Assembly (NCBI RefSeq): GCF_003967555.1
Contig: NZ_BIFS01000002.1
Span: 1 to 64,000, forward strand
From: Dictyobacter kobayashii
GTDB taxonomy: Bacteria > Chloroflexota > Ktedonobacteria > Ktedonobacterales > Ktedonobacteraceae
DNA: 64,000 bases
Direction: 5' to 3'
Below are positions 9,729-19,199 of this stretch, in pieces. The notes beneath the pieces are model-generated. The model did not search any database. It saw only the letters and a program-made list of their open reading frames with translations, and had not been told where the DNA came from. The translations under genes and the position numbers were made by a program. Position 1 is the stretch's first letter. Every line of letters begins with the position of its first letter.

Positions 9729-11109
9729 CAACCTTGATGGATGTATGGGATGCGCTTAGTTTTCTGCACTTTGAAACAATCGTATCGCCATTGGTATTGA
9801 GTACCAGCGTTAACTCACAGCTATTCGTTGATGTTGAGATAAATTACGCTCCCTTGATTTTTGGGCCAACATCAGCTTTACTTGAGGGGTAAGCTTTTTT
9901 GAGCGACCGTCACGCGCAGCTCTTTTTTTGTGCCTTTTTCCTCCGCTCCTACTCCGACAACACGCCTCTCACACTCACTCCAGCAACACATTCCTCCTCT
10001 TCTGCTTCCCCACCTCTCCGGTATCAGAGTACCTATGTGGACGCACCATCACATGTACTCGTCTTCACTCGTCCCCACGAGGCGTGAGTAGTCGCGACGA
10101 GTCGCGAGAAGGCATCACCTGGCACATCCCTGCACTCCATGGCGCGAAACTGCATCACACTGCATATCTGGTTTCCTTCCATCGACGCCTTGTAAATCAG
10201 ACTTTTGTCAGGTTGGTATGACCCCATCTTCAGGAGAGGAACCTCATTGAGTGTTGCCAATCCTTCCGCCAGTCTGGTGAATGGTGATCTTAGAGTAAGA
10301 ACTCTTGAGGAAATGATGCGGGCGCGACATAGGCAGGCTCCTTTGATACCTTACTCACAATATAGTTTCTTCTCAGAAGGACGCTGGAGCAGTTCTGATA
10401 GTTCCCCTTTACTACCTGCTGTTACAATCCCGTTTCCTGAGATCGAGTAATTGCGTGCCGTCTGGCATTCTTTCTTCAGCAGTAGCCCCGCTCAGTCTCT
10501 GGTTCACCGACAGGATTCCGTTTGGGCTTTGGCTCCTTCCTAACTTGCCTGGTTCATTTGAGCAAGATTTTTGCGACGACCGTTTCAGGATTAGCCTGCA
10601 TTGATGGCTCCTTGATCTTCGCGCGAAATGCGGAGTGTTCCAACGGCAAGTCTTCCATAGAATCCCATTTATAATATATTAGTGGAAGCATAGCAAATCA
10701 GAAGAGGGACTCCCAAATAATAGAACATATGCTTCCATAATTCACGTCAATTTCCTACCCTTCAATTCAAAACCTGACCATCCTTGAGTTAATTTACCAA
10801 CTGCATCTTGAGCTCAAATTTCCCCCTCTTTTCACCACCAGACAGAACGAGTCACCACTCGTCGTGGCGAGGCATCGGAAGGCAAGAAAAGGTTGAAGCA
10901 GGTGGGGTTAGGTGGAAGGAGGAAAGCACCATCCTCACCTGCTCATCCTCTCTCTATCTGGCTCATCACCACAAGCGGAAACCATCGCCGAGCGTGGCCT
11001 TCCAAGCTGCTCCCCGAATACGTTTCGGTACCGAAGGCGTGATGCCCCCTGTCCATGCAATAAAGACATGGGTGGGTCACTCACCAGAATTGGAACTCTT
11101 TTCTCTACA
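9729..11109. other. Long non-coding stretch, nothing recognisable
   Basis: About 1.4 kb without a supported gene. Open frames at 10205-10450 and 10808-11113 have no family resemblance and no convincing ribosome-binding site. An AT-rich zone (10660-10800) interrupts otherwise IS-debris-like sequence. The region probably records repeated insertions and deletions. Confidence 0.4.
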
Positions 11110-11535
11110 TTAGCGCCCTTCCTGATTGATCTTGGGAATGCTTTTTTCGGGATCAACGGGGCCAGCAACAATGAACAGGTGCGCTACCTTTTCCATCTGG
11201 CCATTCGCCAGCGAGAACACATGGAAAAATGGTATCGTGGTGGCGTTGTCTGGATCGGTTTCGGGCGCCAGTATCGCCTTTCCCTGGATCAATTTGGTGC
11301 TTCCCTCATCCCAGAAATGCTCTACTACGTGTTTGGTATTTAACGGACTATCAATGGTGCGAAAGAAGTCCTTTATCGCCGCGATTCCCTGTATCCTGGC
11401 AGTTCCAAAGATCATCTGCGCCTCGGGAAGAAAGATATCAAATCCATTGCCAAACTTGAGATCATCAAGGTCGGCGTAGAAGTTGCGGATCCAGCCAGGT
11501 ATATTGGTGTGCTCACTTACCGTCACGTTCTGCAT
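11110..11535 (-). CDS. NTF2-like/SnoaL-like protein
   Basis: From the ATG at 11535 (AAAGGGGA upstream) the protein has 141 residues. It shows the plan of the NTF2-like superfamily: an N-terminal helix with WIRNFYADLDDLKFGNGFD, a stretch IQGIAAIKDFFRTI, and C-terminal strands (IPFFHVFSLANGQMEKVAHLFIV). Members act as small cyclases, isomerases or ligand binders, or as partners of oxidoreductases. No catalytic role can be assigned here. The next gene upstream on the strand is a short-chain dehydrogenase, separated by about 220 bases. A longer start at 11574 is possible but lacks a site. Confidence 0.75.
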   Translation of the reverse strand: MQNVTVSEHTNIPGWIRNFYADLDDLKFGNGFDIFLPEAQMIFGTARIQGIAAIKDFFRTIDSPLNTKHVVEHFWDEGSTKLIQGKAILAPETDPDNATTIPFFHVFSLANGQMEKVAHLFIVAGPVDPEKSIPKINQEGR

Positions 11536-11752
11536 CACATATTCCCCTTTTCTTTCAAACACAAACCTCTTCACGAGTTTGCTCTGTTCTCTATCTCGCT
11601 ACCGCAAGCAGGTGTATGGGCTCTGTCAGCTTTTGCTCCAGGCCCATTCGAGGATGGAATTGGTGAACTGCTTCAATAATCCACCTTCTGCTTTCCTCAG
11701 TTCCGACCCCTGGAGGCTCTACGAAAACAGATCAAGGTCAGGTTCAGCCATA

Positions 11753-12637
11753 TCAGGCCTCAGGTATCTTAAATGCAAGAGGTTCAGTTAAGTCTCGCGC
11801 ATCAAGCAGTGCGCGTTTCATTTGCTCTTTGGTGGCATTCAAGGATGCTAAGCCCAGGTCGTTACCAGCAGTCACTCTGAGAGGGCGTGTCCCTCGTGGC
11901 CGGGCAATAAGATCAGCAACCATGTCAGCAACGATCTGGGGATCTTGTGCGGCAGGTCCGTTGTTGGCGGATGGCGCTCTTCCGGGAATGTCCTTGAGGA
12001 CTCCATAACCGAGCAGGCACTCCTGATCACGCGGCTCTTGTTGGCTCTTACTCAAATCTGTTGCAAACGCTCCTGGCTCTATAATGACCGATTCGATGCC
12101 TAACGGGGCCAGTTCATAATGATAGGCCTCGGCCAGCGCTTCAAGAGCCATTTTGCTGGATGACAACAGTGTTAAGTAGGGAAGAACTATGCCACCGGCA
12201 ATCGAGGTGATATGGATCAGGAATCCATTGCGCTGCTGGCGCATGTACGGAAGGACCATGCGATCCAGGTGCAGGGGTCCGAAAAAGTTGGTCTCCATAA
12301 TCGTGCGCGCCTGCTCAACCGTAAATCCCTCAGTGATTCCTCTATACATGATACCTGCATTGTTCACTAAGACATCAATATGGCCAGCCTGCTCAATCAC
12401 TGTCTCAACGGCCTGCTTGACTGATTGTTCGTCATTTATGTCGAGTTCAAGAACGGAAAGATCAAGCCGCTCGCGTTGCGCGAAGTCACGTAATGCGTTA
12501 GCATGCTCTGCGTTGCGTCCATTGACGTCACGCAGAGAAGCAAACACCCGATGACCTTGCGTTGCCAGGGTTTCAACAATTCTGCGACCAAACCCGCTTT
12601 TACTTCCTGTCACCAGGACGACCTGCTGAGAATTCAT
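11753..12637 (-). CDS. Short-chain dehydrogenase/reductase-like protein lacking the catalytic Tyr
   Basis: The ATG at 12637 follows AAAGGAG and gives 294 residues. The Rossmann nucleotide-binding motif is VTGSKSGFGRRI (TGxxxGxG), and NNAG appears in VLVNNAGIMYRG. The active-site Ser lies in IHITSIAGG. At the YxxxK position the sequence reads LLSSSKMALEAL, so Leu replaces the proton-relay Tyr while Lys remains. The fold should bind NAD(P) but normal carbonyl reduction is doubtful. The C-terminal part resembles the oxidoreductases that manage long substrates. A DJ-1/PfpI gene lies upstream on the same strand. Confidence 0.88.
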   Translation of the reverse strand: MNSQQVVLVTGSKSGFGRRIVETLATQGHRVFASLRDVNGRNAEHANALRDFAQRERLDLSVLELDINDEQSVKQAVETVIEQAGHIDVLVNNAGIMYRGITEGFTVEQARTIMETNFFGPLHLDRMVLPYMRQQRNGFLIHITSIAGGIVLPYLTLLSSSKMALEALAEAYHYELAPLGIESVIIEPGAFATDLSKSQQEPRDQECLLGYGVLKDIPGRAPSANNGPAAQDPQIVADMVADLIARPRGTRPLRVTAGNDLGLASLNATKEQMKRALLDARDLTEPLAFKIPEA

Positions 12638-12759
12638 ACTATAAACTCCTTTTGTTTGCATAGAAAGAAATGACCGCTCATCATCTTTGAGGCGACCCGA
12701 CCCCCGCTGCGCATGCCGATCGGCACATCGAGACGATCACAGGCATCTGGCGCGCTGCT

Positions 12760-13404
12760 TTATGCGCGCGATGCCACTTGAAAATCGATGCCTCTGGCGG
12801 TTAACTGAGCCGCATCTTCTCCAAGGAGGCGTTCGACAACATGCAGCGCCATGTTGAAACCCGATGTGACCCCTCCCGCGGTGACAATCGTGCCCTCATC
12901 GACAAACTTGCCTGTCCGCTGAAGCTGGATCTGAGGAAAGCGTTGCTCAAACCGATCGAACGCAGACCAATGGGTGGTGGCCCGCTTCCCATCGAGCAGA
13001 CCAGCCTCGGCGAGCAAAAAGGCTCCTGTACACACGGATGTCATGAGTTGACAGTGAGTGGAAGCCCGGGCGATCCAACGGATCACTTCCTTCTCCTGAG
13101 TGCATATCTGGTCAAGGACGATAAGGCTGCTCCCAGGGATAACCACGATATCAAACGCAGGCGCCTGCTCAAACGCATAATCCGGCTGGAGGCGAAGTCC
13201 ATTGTTGGCTCGAAGTAGTTGACCATTGGAAGAAACGGTCCTGATAAGAAAGGGGTGCTCATCGGAAGCAGCTCGCGTCGAGAGCAGCTTTGGAGCATCG
13301 TCCGCAGCACGTGCGGCAACATGAAACACCTCATAAGGACCAGAAACGTCAGTCAGATCGACATGATCGTACAGTAAAATACCAACGTTCCATTGTTGCT
13401 TCAT
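12760..13404 (-). CDS. DJ-1/PfpI family protein
   Basis: The protein has 214 residues and covers the whole glutamine-amidotransferase-like fold. The N-terminus is VGILLYDHVDLTDVSGPYEVF, with the family's acidic residue inside. FDIVVIPG precedes the nucleophile elbow SVCTGAFLLAEAGLLDG with the reactive Cys. THW follows. This set resembles isonitrile-hydratase-like proteins and the N-terminal half of GlxA-type AraC regulators, but there is no DNA-binding domain. The role could be a hydratase, glyoxalase-like or stress function. GAGGAGA stands before the ATG at 13404. Orientation matches the SDR gene downstream, so the two may be co-transcribed. Confidence 0.85.
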   Translation of the reverse strand: MKQQWNVGILLYDHVDLTDVSGPYEVFHVAARAADDAPKLLSTRAASDEHPFLIRTVSSNGQLLRANNGLRLQPDYAFEQAPAFDIVVIPGSSLIVLDQICTQEKEVIRWIARASTHCQLMTSVCTGAFLLAEAGLLDGKRATTHWSAFDRFEQRFPQIQLQRTGKFVDEGTIVTAGGVTSGFNMALHVVERLLGEDAAQLTARGIDFQVASRA

Positions 13405-13706
13405 AGTATGGTTCTCCTCTCAGTGATGAAGCCTATGACTTTTTCATCCACTACTAGTATCACAGAGAACGCGCCTGAAGACGAGGGCAAATTGAGTCTG
13501 ATTGCGGACGGATTCGGCCACCATCACGTGGCCTGTCGTAACGGCGCTCCTCGCGCCGATGTCCTTGCATCGCTGCTGGGCAAAGCCAGAACGAGAGTAC
13601 TTCCTCTCCGAGCACCTGACCGGAAGTAGCGCGAAAGCGCGTTGGTGCTCGGAATAAGGAGCTGCCGACCGCTGCAAGCGTGGACCCCATGCGAAGCATA
13701 CATGCT
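13405..13706. other. Intergenic, no gene recognised
   Basis: About 300 bases between two minus-strand genes. Open frames cross it but match no family. It should hold the promoter of the DJ-1/PfpI gene; no clear -35/-10 pair could be chosen by eye. Confidence 0.35.
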
Positions 13707-14711
13707 CTAGAGATGGAGCACGCGCTCAGCATTGGCGTGGGCGATGCGTGCTTTATCAGCTGGACTGAGCGGCAACTGTGCAAGAAAGGTCTGCGCCTGC
13801 TCCATTGAAACGAAGGGATAGTCGGCCGAGAACATGATGCACTCGGCCCCGATCTCAAGCAGCATAGTCAGGAAGGACGGCAGGAAGTTGAATCCGCTGA
13901 TCGTGTAGTAGACGTTCTCGCGCAGGTAGGAGCTGACGGGGCGCTGCAGTTTTGTCAGCTGCTGCGAGAAGCGTAGATTGAGCTGGGGCAGCATAAATGG
14001 CAGTGCCTCGCCCAGGTGGCAGATGATCAGTTGCAGATTCGGGTAGCGATCGAACGCGCCGCCGAGAATGATGCGCAGCACATGAATGGCGGTCTCGATA
14101 TGCCAGCCCCAGCCCGAGGTGGCCAGTCCATCGCTGATCTCCGCCGAGAAGTGGCCGGTATAGGATGCGTCGATTACCGCCTGTGGCGGCGGTGTGGGAT
14201 GGATGTAGAGCGGAACCTGCAGGTGGGCGGCGCGTTCAAAGATCGGCCAGAAGTGTGGATCGTCGAGGTAGCGTCCGTGACTGTGACCGTTGATGAGCGC
14301 GCCTTTGAAGCCGTAGGTTTGTACGGTGCGCTCCAGTTCGTCGGCGGCCGCCTCGGGGGCTGCGGTTGGCAGTGTGGCGAAGGCGGCGAAGCGCTCTGGA
14401 TAGCGTCGCACCGCAGCAGCGAGGTAATCATTGGTATCGCGCGCAAAGGGCACCGCCTCGCCCGCTTCAAGCTGCTCTGTGCCGGGCGTGGTCAACGAGA
14501 GCACCTGCATATCGATGCCGGCGGCGTCCATCTCTGAAAGCCGCAGTTGATCGAGATCGAGCAGCCGATCGAGCAAATGAGGCATATCCGCTCCTGGTAT
14601 CGGCGTTTGCGACTTGAGCGTGCTACCTGGACCGTTGATAAACGCTGGCGAGGCGTAATGTTCCTCCAGCATGATTGTGCGTAGATGCTTGTCGCTTGCT
14701 TTTTGAAGCAT
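13707..14711 (-). CDS. Amidohydrolase-2 family metal-dependent hydrolase/decarboxylase
   Basis: The protein has 334 residues and resembles the ACMSD / gamma-resorcylate decarboxylase branch of the amidohydrolase superfamily. The N-terminal metal ligands fall in MLEEHYASP (ExH). Later come YIHPTPPP (metal His), ICHLGEALPFMLPQLN and a terminal FSADYPF with the catalytic Asp. These enzymes hydrolyse C-C or C-N bonds or decarboxylate aromatic acids in a TIM barrel. The ATG at 14711 follows AGGAAGG. The next genes upstream are two hydrolases and a lactonase-like propeller on the same strand, which suggests degradation of an aromatic or lactone compound. The exact substrate cannot be read. Confidence 0.88.
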   Translation of the reverse strand: MLQKASDKHLRTIMLEEHYASPAFINGPGSTLKSQTPIPGADMPHLLDRLLDLDQLRLSEMDAAGIDMQVLSLTTPGTEQLEAGEAVPFARDTNDYLAAAVRRYPERFAAFATLPTAAPEAAADELERTVQTYGFKGALINGHSHGRYLDDPHFWPIFERAAHLQVPLYIHPTPPPQAVIDASYTGHFSAEISDGLATSGWGWHIETAIHVLRIILGGAFDRYPNLQLIICHLGEALPFMLPQLNLRFSQQLTKLQRPVSSYLRENVYYTISGFNFLPSFLTMLLEIGAECIMFSADYPFVSMEQAQTFLAQLPLSPADKARIAHANAERVLHL

Positions 14712-14834
14712 AAGCGTTTGCCTTCCTTCTGTGTAAGCTGTATAAGCTTTATATATCCTGCAGTCGAATGTGAAACGGCTGTGAGAGTGTGCTGCGTTCT
14801 ATGATACAGCAGGGGTCCGATCGCCTGCTTTCGC

Positions 14835-15632
14835 CTACTCTCCATCAGTGAGCAGACGTTGACACCAGGCAATGACGACATTGGCAACCTGCTCCGGCTG
14901 TTCGGGGAAGAGCGCGTGGCTGGCGTCGGTGACAATTTCGGTAGTCACCCAGTTGCCCAGTTGCTGACGAAGTTCTCCCCAGTACGCGCGTGGCTTGAAG
15001 GGATCGGAATCCGGAATGATCTCCAGTATCGGGGCCGATCCAGAAGACCAGTACTCCGACTGTGGTACTGTGCTGGCACAGTGTACCTCCATCTGCATGG
15101 TCTCAGGATACCAGCCCTGGATCCAGACAGCAGGGTCATGGCCAGGCGCGAAGAATCCCTTCCTGAGGGCGGCAAGTCTCTCTTCGACCGGTGCAGTGAG
15201 GTCGCACGCCTGGTGTGGGGTTTTGCTGATCTCGGGCGACACCGAACTACATTGCGCGGCCGCCAGAATGATGCCCTGGACAAGGGAGGGATGATCCACC
15301 GCCAGCATACGCGCGACCCCCTGGCCGAACGCATGACCCAGCACGATCGCCTGACCAGACCCAAGCGAACGAATCACCAGCGCAATATCGGCGGCAAGGT
15401 CGTGCACGGTCAATCCACTCATCGTGCCCTGTGAACATCCGATGCCGCGCGGTTGCGGACGCAGAACGGTGAAGCCAGCCGCGCTCACCATCTGTGCGAA
15501 GGCGTCGAAGTCCTCTCCACTTCCGCGCCCATAGGATGGCAGAACAACCAGGGCGGGACCACTGCCGTCGACAAGGACTTCAAGCGTCACGCCAGTTCCC
15601 CGGATACATTCGCTCCGTTTTTTTTGTATCAT
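14835..15632 (-). CDS. Alpha/beta-hydrolase fold protein with Ala at the nucleophile elbow
   Basis: The protein has 265 residues with an alpha/beta-hydrolase plan: PALVVLPSYGRG (oxyanion region), AGFTVLRPQPRGIG, the elbow VLGHAFGQGVAR, and a late DASHALFPEQPEQV with the catalytic His. The elbow reads G-H-A-F-G where Ser, Cys or Asp is expected (codon GCG at the nucleophile). It may be inactive, use another residue, or belong to a subfamily where this is normal. A decayed fragment of the same gene lies at 25121-25188. Start at 15632 is taken from the open frame. It is about 50 bases downstream of the SMP-30-like gene. Confidence 0.83.
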   Translation of the reverse strand: MIQKKRSECIRGTGVTLEVLVDGSGPALVVLPSYGRGSGEDFDAFAQMVSAAGFTVLRPQPRGIGCSQGTMSGLTVHDLAADIALVIRSLGSGQAIVLGHAFGQGVARMLAVDHPSLVQGIILAAAQCSSVSPEISKTPHQACDLTAPVEERLAALRKGFFAPGHDPAVWIQGWYPETMQMEVHCASTVPQSEYWSSGSAPILEIIPDSDPFKPRAYWGELRQQLGNWVTTEIVTDASHALFPEQPEQVANVVIAWCQRLLTDGE

Positions 15633-15681
15633 ATATTTCTTCCATTGGATCTAGCGTCGTAGCACACTTCTCATGGCGTTA

Positions 15682-16662
15682 CTACTGCAGAACCTGCGGC
15701 ACCTCTATACGCAGCACCTTTGCCGAACGGCGCACTCCGTCGGCCGGCGGCGAGACGGTGCCGCCATCGGTGGCGACATAGGCGATGTGGCCAGTCTCAC
15801 CGACCTGCCGACCCCACGCGCCGCTGGTGGGTCCCACCAGTTCTGTATTGAACGGCTCACCTGCAATGATGATACGTGCGTCGTTTTTGGACGGCTCCAG
15901 CGAGACGCGGTCGAGGGTGTTTTCCCGGTGCGTGGTCAGATAGGCCACTCCGGCCTCTTCGTCGATCCAGAAGTCGTCTGCCATGCGTCCCACCGAAACA
16001 TGCTCAGGCTCGCCGATCGCCTCCAGCGTCTCAGAGTTGACCCGCACGCGCATGAATAGCTTCTTGGCGGTCGCCGTGTAGTAGATATAGCCCAACTTTG
16101 CTGCGTAGCGGATGCCGTTGATGCCGGGCTGCTCAGGCTTCATCTGACCCCGATAGTATCCCATGCTCTCATGCTGCAACCAGACACGTGCGACTGGAGT
16201 TCCACCATCGCTGGGCAGATCGACTCTCCAGATCAGTCCGGCGAACGAGTCCGCCAGCAGAATGACGTTGGGCGCGAAGAGGCAACTGCCGTTGAGGCCA
16301 CGCACGTTCTTAGGGAATTGCAACACCTGCTCCAACTGCACCGCCATGCCGGGCGTCCAGCCGCGCAGATCCAGTCGCTCCAGAAACGCTTCGTCCGTGT
16401 TGTAAAACTTGCCCGTCGAAATGTAGAAGACGTCGGGTTCTGTCTCGACGATGCCGGTTGGGAGTGTGGCAAAGGTAGACAGTTTCAGAGGTTCAACCGG
16501 GATGGCCGTAGCGAGTGAAGGAATAAACCAGAGTCCACGGTGACTCGGAACGGTGACAAGCATCGAGTTGTCCCTCCGTACAGCGATGTTCTCCAGCATG
16601 AATCCCTGAGGAAACTCGGCGATCGTGGTCAGCTTCACGTGTGGCATAGTGTCAGATATCAT
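15682..16662 (-). CDS. SMP-30/gluconolactonase-like beta-propeller protein
   Basis: The ATG at 16662 has AAGGAG six bases upstream. The protein has 326 residues without a signal peptide. It shows repeated propeller-blade patterns: GFMLENIAVRRDNSMLVT, GLNGSCLFAPNVILLADS, PGINGIRYAAKLGYIYYTA and DDFWIDEEAGVAYLTTH. These resemble SMP-30/gluconolactonase/LRE propellers that hydrolyse lactones using a central metal. Acidic and Asn residues at the expected blade ends are present but cannot be assigned firmly. It lies just upstream of the alpha/beta hydrolase with a short gap, consistent with one operon. Confidence 0.8.
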   Translation of the reverse strand: MISDTMPHVKLTTIAEFPQGFMLENIAVRRDNSMLVTVPSHRGLWFIPSLATAIPVEPLKLSTFATLPTGIVETEPDVFYISTGKFYNTDEAFLERLDLRGWTPGMAVQLEQVLQFPKNVRGLNGSCLFAPNVILLADSFAGLIWRVDLPSDGGTPVARVWLQHESMGYYRGQMKPEQPGINGIRYAAKLGYIYYTATAKKLFMRVRVNSETLEAIGEPEHVSVGRMADDFWIDEEAGVAYLTTHRENTLDRVSLEPSKNDARIIIAGEPFNTELVGPTSGAWGRQVGETGHIAYVATDGGTVSPPADGVRRSAKVLRIEVPQVLQ

Positions 16663-16984
16663 GATATTCTCCTTGAATATGGTTCCAAAGCCTGTGCACA
16701 GACTTTACTCTACGAGAAAGGTTGGAAGTGCCTCCGGTTGATGGGATCCTGGCTCTCATCTCAAGCCCCTTTCTTGAAAAACCTCAAAGGTGGTGTCGCC
16801 ATTGTGTTCCTTTCTAGACTTTGAATTTCTGACTAACATCTTATCCGAAAACCAACGCCGCGCTAAATGTGCATAATGGTATGCAATTTTACCCCAACGG
16901 TGGCAAACTGGGACCCGCAAGTGTTTCATGATGAGGCCTGAGATATTCAGGCCTCGCCAGAGCATGTTGTCCGAAAGAGCATAT
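16663..16984. other. Intergenic with possible transposon debris
   Basis: About 320 bases. Short open frames have no resemblance to known proteins. Strings such as ttatccgaaaa and ttgtccgaaag near each end look like relics of an element's ends, but no inverted repeat could be confirmed. It presumably contains the promoter for the 16662 gene. Confidence 0.3.
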
Positions 16985-18184
16985 CTAGCGTGTTTCCGCA
17001 AGCTCTGCATCGCGTTTCTGCAAAGCGTCAAGCCAGGTCAGGATTTCGCGGAGAGCCAGCCCATAGTTGCCGGCCTGACAGTGGTTCTGCGCCTGTTCAT
17101 ACTCAGTAAATGCGCGAGCAGTCAAGGAGCGAGCATTGGTCAACAGAGCAATCTGATCAACGAACTGATGCGTTGGAATGAAGTGGTCTTTGGTTCCATG
17201 GAGAAGCAGAACATCTTGCGTGACCAGTGGAGAAACCGAGGCGGTCTCATAGGCTTGAAGCGCCGCAAAGACACCATAGGGAGTCTGCTGGCCGAATGTG
17301 TGCATGGCTTGCTCCATCGCCCACTCCAGCAGGAGGCTCTTTTTCTGGGCTTCCTGGATAAAGGAGTTGAGGGCATCAGCGTTGCCACTGTTTAACCAAT
17401 TTAGGATCTGCGCACGCACAGGCTCTAAAAAGACGCGCAACTGAACGTCTAGAAAGCTGGTCATGATGCCGTAGGAGATGATGCGCTGAACGCGTTTTTC
17501 ATAGGCAGCAGAACGCACAACCAGGCCACCCCCCATGGAGAAACCCATCAACGTCACGTCAGAGAGCTGGTAATAATCCAGTACTGCTTTGACAACGGTA
17601 TCCCAGGCGGGCGTAAAGGTGAGCCCGGCATCTTCCAGTGGGGTGCCCTGACCAGGACCCTCGAAGAGGACCACATCGTAGCCAGCCTGCTCAAAGGCAA
17701 AGCTGGCCAGGAACCACTCTTCGATGTAACTATCAAAGCCGCCGAAGACCACAATCGTTCCTTTAGGATGTGCGGGGGTAAAGCGATAGGCCGAGAGCCA
17801 GCCATCTGCGAAGGGGATCTGGCTATGATTCTCAGGTGTCACTCCATAGTGGTCCCGTACAAGTTGAATAAAGCGCCGTCGAATTGGCTGTTTCCGCTCA
17901 TCATGAACAGAAAGAAAGAACTCGGCCAGGCGAAGATAGTTAGCGCCTTTGAGCGTTTCACCCAGAGCCAGGTATTTTTCGCCCAGGTTGATAAAGATGC
18001 GCTGGAACGTTGGGTAGTCGCTGATGCCAGCCGAGACGGCACGCATTTCGTCAAGCATAGCAGGATCACCGACCCAGTTATAGAAGCGGTTCAGTTGAAA
18101 GTTGACGCTTTCATCTGAATACAAGTGATGATAACCGATCGGAAATGAGAAGATAGTGCGAGTTGGTACGGTATAGGTAGTCAT
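16985..18184 (-). CDS. FrsA-like alpha/beta hydrolase
   Basis: From the ATG at 18184 the protein has 399 residues. A helical N-terminal region (about 1-130) precedes the hydrolase core: GTIVVFGGFDSYIEEW, VVLFEGPGQG, the nucleophile elbow LMGFSMGGGL (Ser), then LLLHGTKDHFIP with the acid Asp. This plan matches FrsA/2,6-dihydropseudooxynicotine-hydrolase-like enzymes acting on C-C or ester bonds. A C-terminal His near QNHCQAGNYG is typical of the group. A TTG start at 18223 would add 13 residues but lacks a better site. Upstream lies cassette copy 3 in the same orientation. Confidence 0.85.
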   Translation of the reverse strand: MTTYTVPTRTIFSFPIGYHHLYSDESVNFQLNRFYNWVGDPAMLDEMRAVSAGISDYPTFQRIFINLGEKYLALGETLKGANYLRLAEFFLSVHDERKQPIRRRFIQLVRDHYGVTPENHSQIPFADGWLSAYRFTPAHPKGTIVVFGGFDSYIEEWFLASFAFEQAGYDVVLFEGPGQGTPLEDAGLTFTPAWDTVVKAVLDYYQLSDVTLMGFSMGGGLVVRSAAYEKRVQRIISYGIMTSFLDVQLRVFLEPVRAQILNWLNSGNADALNSFIQEAQKKSLLLEWAMEQAMHTFGQQTPYGVFAALQAYETASVSPLVTQDVLLLHGTKDHFIPTHQFVDQIALLTNARSLTARAFTEYEQAQNHCQAGNYGLALREILTWLDALQKRDAELAETR

Positions 18185-18317
18185 TGCAGGCTTGTATCCT
18201 TTCTCTGTGTGGACTGAACCCAAAAGAGCACTCCAGCAGAGCTTTCAACAAAGCAGGCCTTGATAGTAGCACTGCTCAAATTCATGGGGAGGACAATAGT
18301 CTACGTGCGGATCTCTT

Positions 18318-18440
18318 CCCATGCTTGGATGGTTGGACCAGGATCAATCAACCACCTGTTGATACGATAGCCCACTGCGCAGGGAACACCAATGGTCGAT
18401 CAAGCCAGGAAGCGGACGGATCTGGCCATTTTGTGAGAAC
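18318..18440 (-). repeat. Dispersed upstream cassette, copy 3 (before FrsA-like hydrolase)
   Basis: On the minus strand this matches the core of the cassettes at 7334 and 22061: atggccagatccgtccgctt, cgaccattgg, gggctat.gtatcaacagg, tggttgattgatcctggtcc, catccaa.catgg and gagatcc.ca. Only about 120 bases remain and the outer left portion is missing. It ends about 135 bases before the hydrolase ATG at 18184. Confidence 0.75.
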
Positions 18441-18769
18441 ATCTGCAGGAGTGACTGCTCAACGTACATCGGTTCATTCACGTCATCCTGCAGGCCGGCA
18501 TCGGTATGGAGGAGCGGTACATCTGGACGGAGGGTGCAGTGCACGTTATTCATCGATATTCTTTCTCCAATTGAATGGAAACTGCAGTTCGCCACCAATT
18601 ACCTTGGAGCCAATCGTCGGCAAATTATCTGTGAGCTTGAACCACTTTTGACACTGCTGGCAAACTTCTGGGTCCAGTATTGTCTGAGCTTGTTAGGATA
18701 GAAAGGGCACATGGCCCACGGAAAGCATGTTCACGAGAACAGGAGCCAGAAGATGACATGACACCCTCA

Positions 18770-19110
18770 AACCAACTGTACTATCCCAGAAGAAACCATC
18801 CGTGTCGCTTGCGCTGCCTATCCGCACGGAAACACGCTCATGAGCATGCGCGATGCGCTTGGAATCATTTATCAGGATCAGTCATTTGCCTCGCTCTTTC
18901 CTCAGAACGGTCGGACGGTTGAGGCTCCGTGACAGCTGGCATTGATTACAGTGCTCCAATTCATAGAAAAACTTCCCAACCGACAAACGGCCGATGTTGT
19001 CCGTGGTCGCATCGACTGGAAATATGTGATGGGGCTAGGGTTGTCTGATCCTAGTTTCGACGCAAGCGTGCTTTGTGCATTCCGCTCGTCTCTCTGGCTC
19101 AGTTACAAAT
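18770..19110 (+). pseudogene. IS1182-family transposase N-terminal remnant
   Basis: The plus strand reads IPEETIRVACAAYPHGNTLM, then RDALGIIYQDQSFASLFPQN, a TGA near 18930, and LALITVLQFIEKLPNRQTAD followed by VRGRIDWKYVMGLGLSDPSF. This is the N-terminal domain seen in IS1182-type transposases (xVAxAAFPKGN, YQDxxFAxLFP, RGRIDWKY). The in-frame stop and loss of everything after about residue 110 show a decayed fragment. Confidence 0.75.
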
Positions 19111-19157
19111 CTCGTGCGCATCCCGTGGGTCCCTCCCACGCGATGTGGAAACATCTT

Positions 19158-19195
19158 GTTGCCAGTAAGAGACAAGTCCGTCTCTCACTGGCAAC
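19158..19195 (-). terminator. Hairpin downstream of the epimerase gene
   Basis: Arms gttgccagtaagagac (19158-19173) and gtctctcactggcaac (19180-19195) pair over 16 bases with one G-T/A mismatch and a 6-base loop. It begins 5 bases beyond the epimerase stop, where a transcription terminator would be expected, although no strong T-run follows. Confidence 0.55.
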
Positions 19196-19199
19196 GGCA

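Noticed and set aside
10205..11113. Open frames of 81-143 codons upstream of the NTF2-like gene
   Set aside because: Overlapping frames on both strands with no conserved motif or start signal; one overlaps the real NTF2-like gene.
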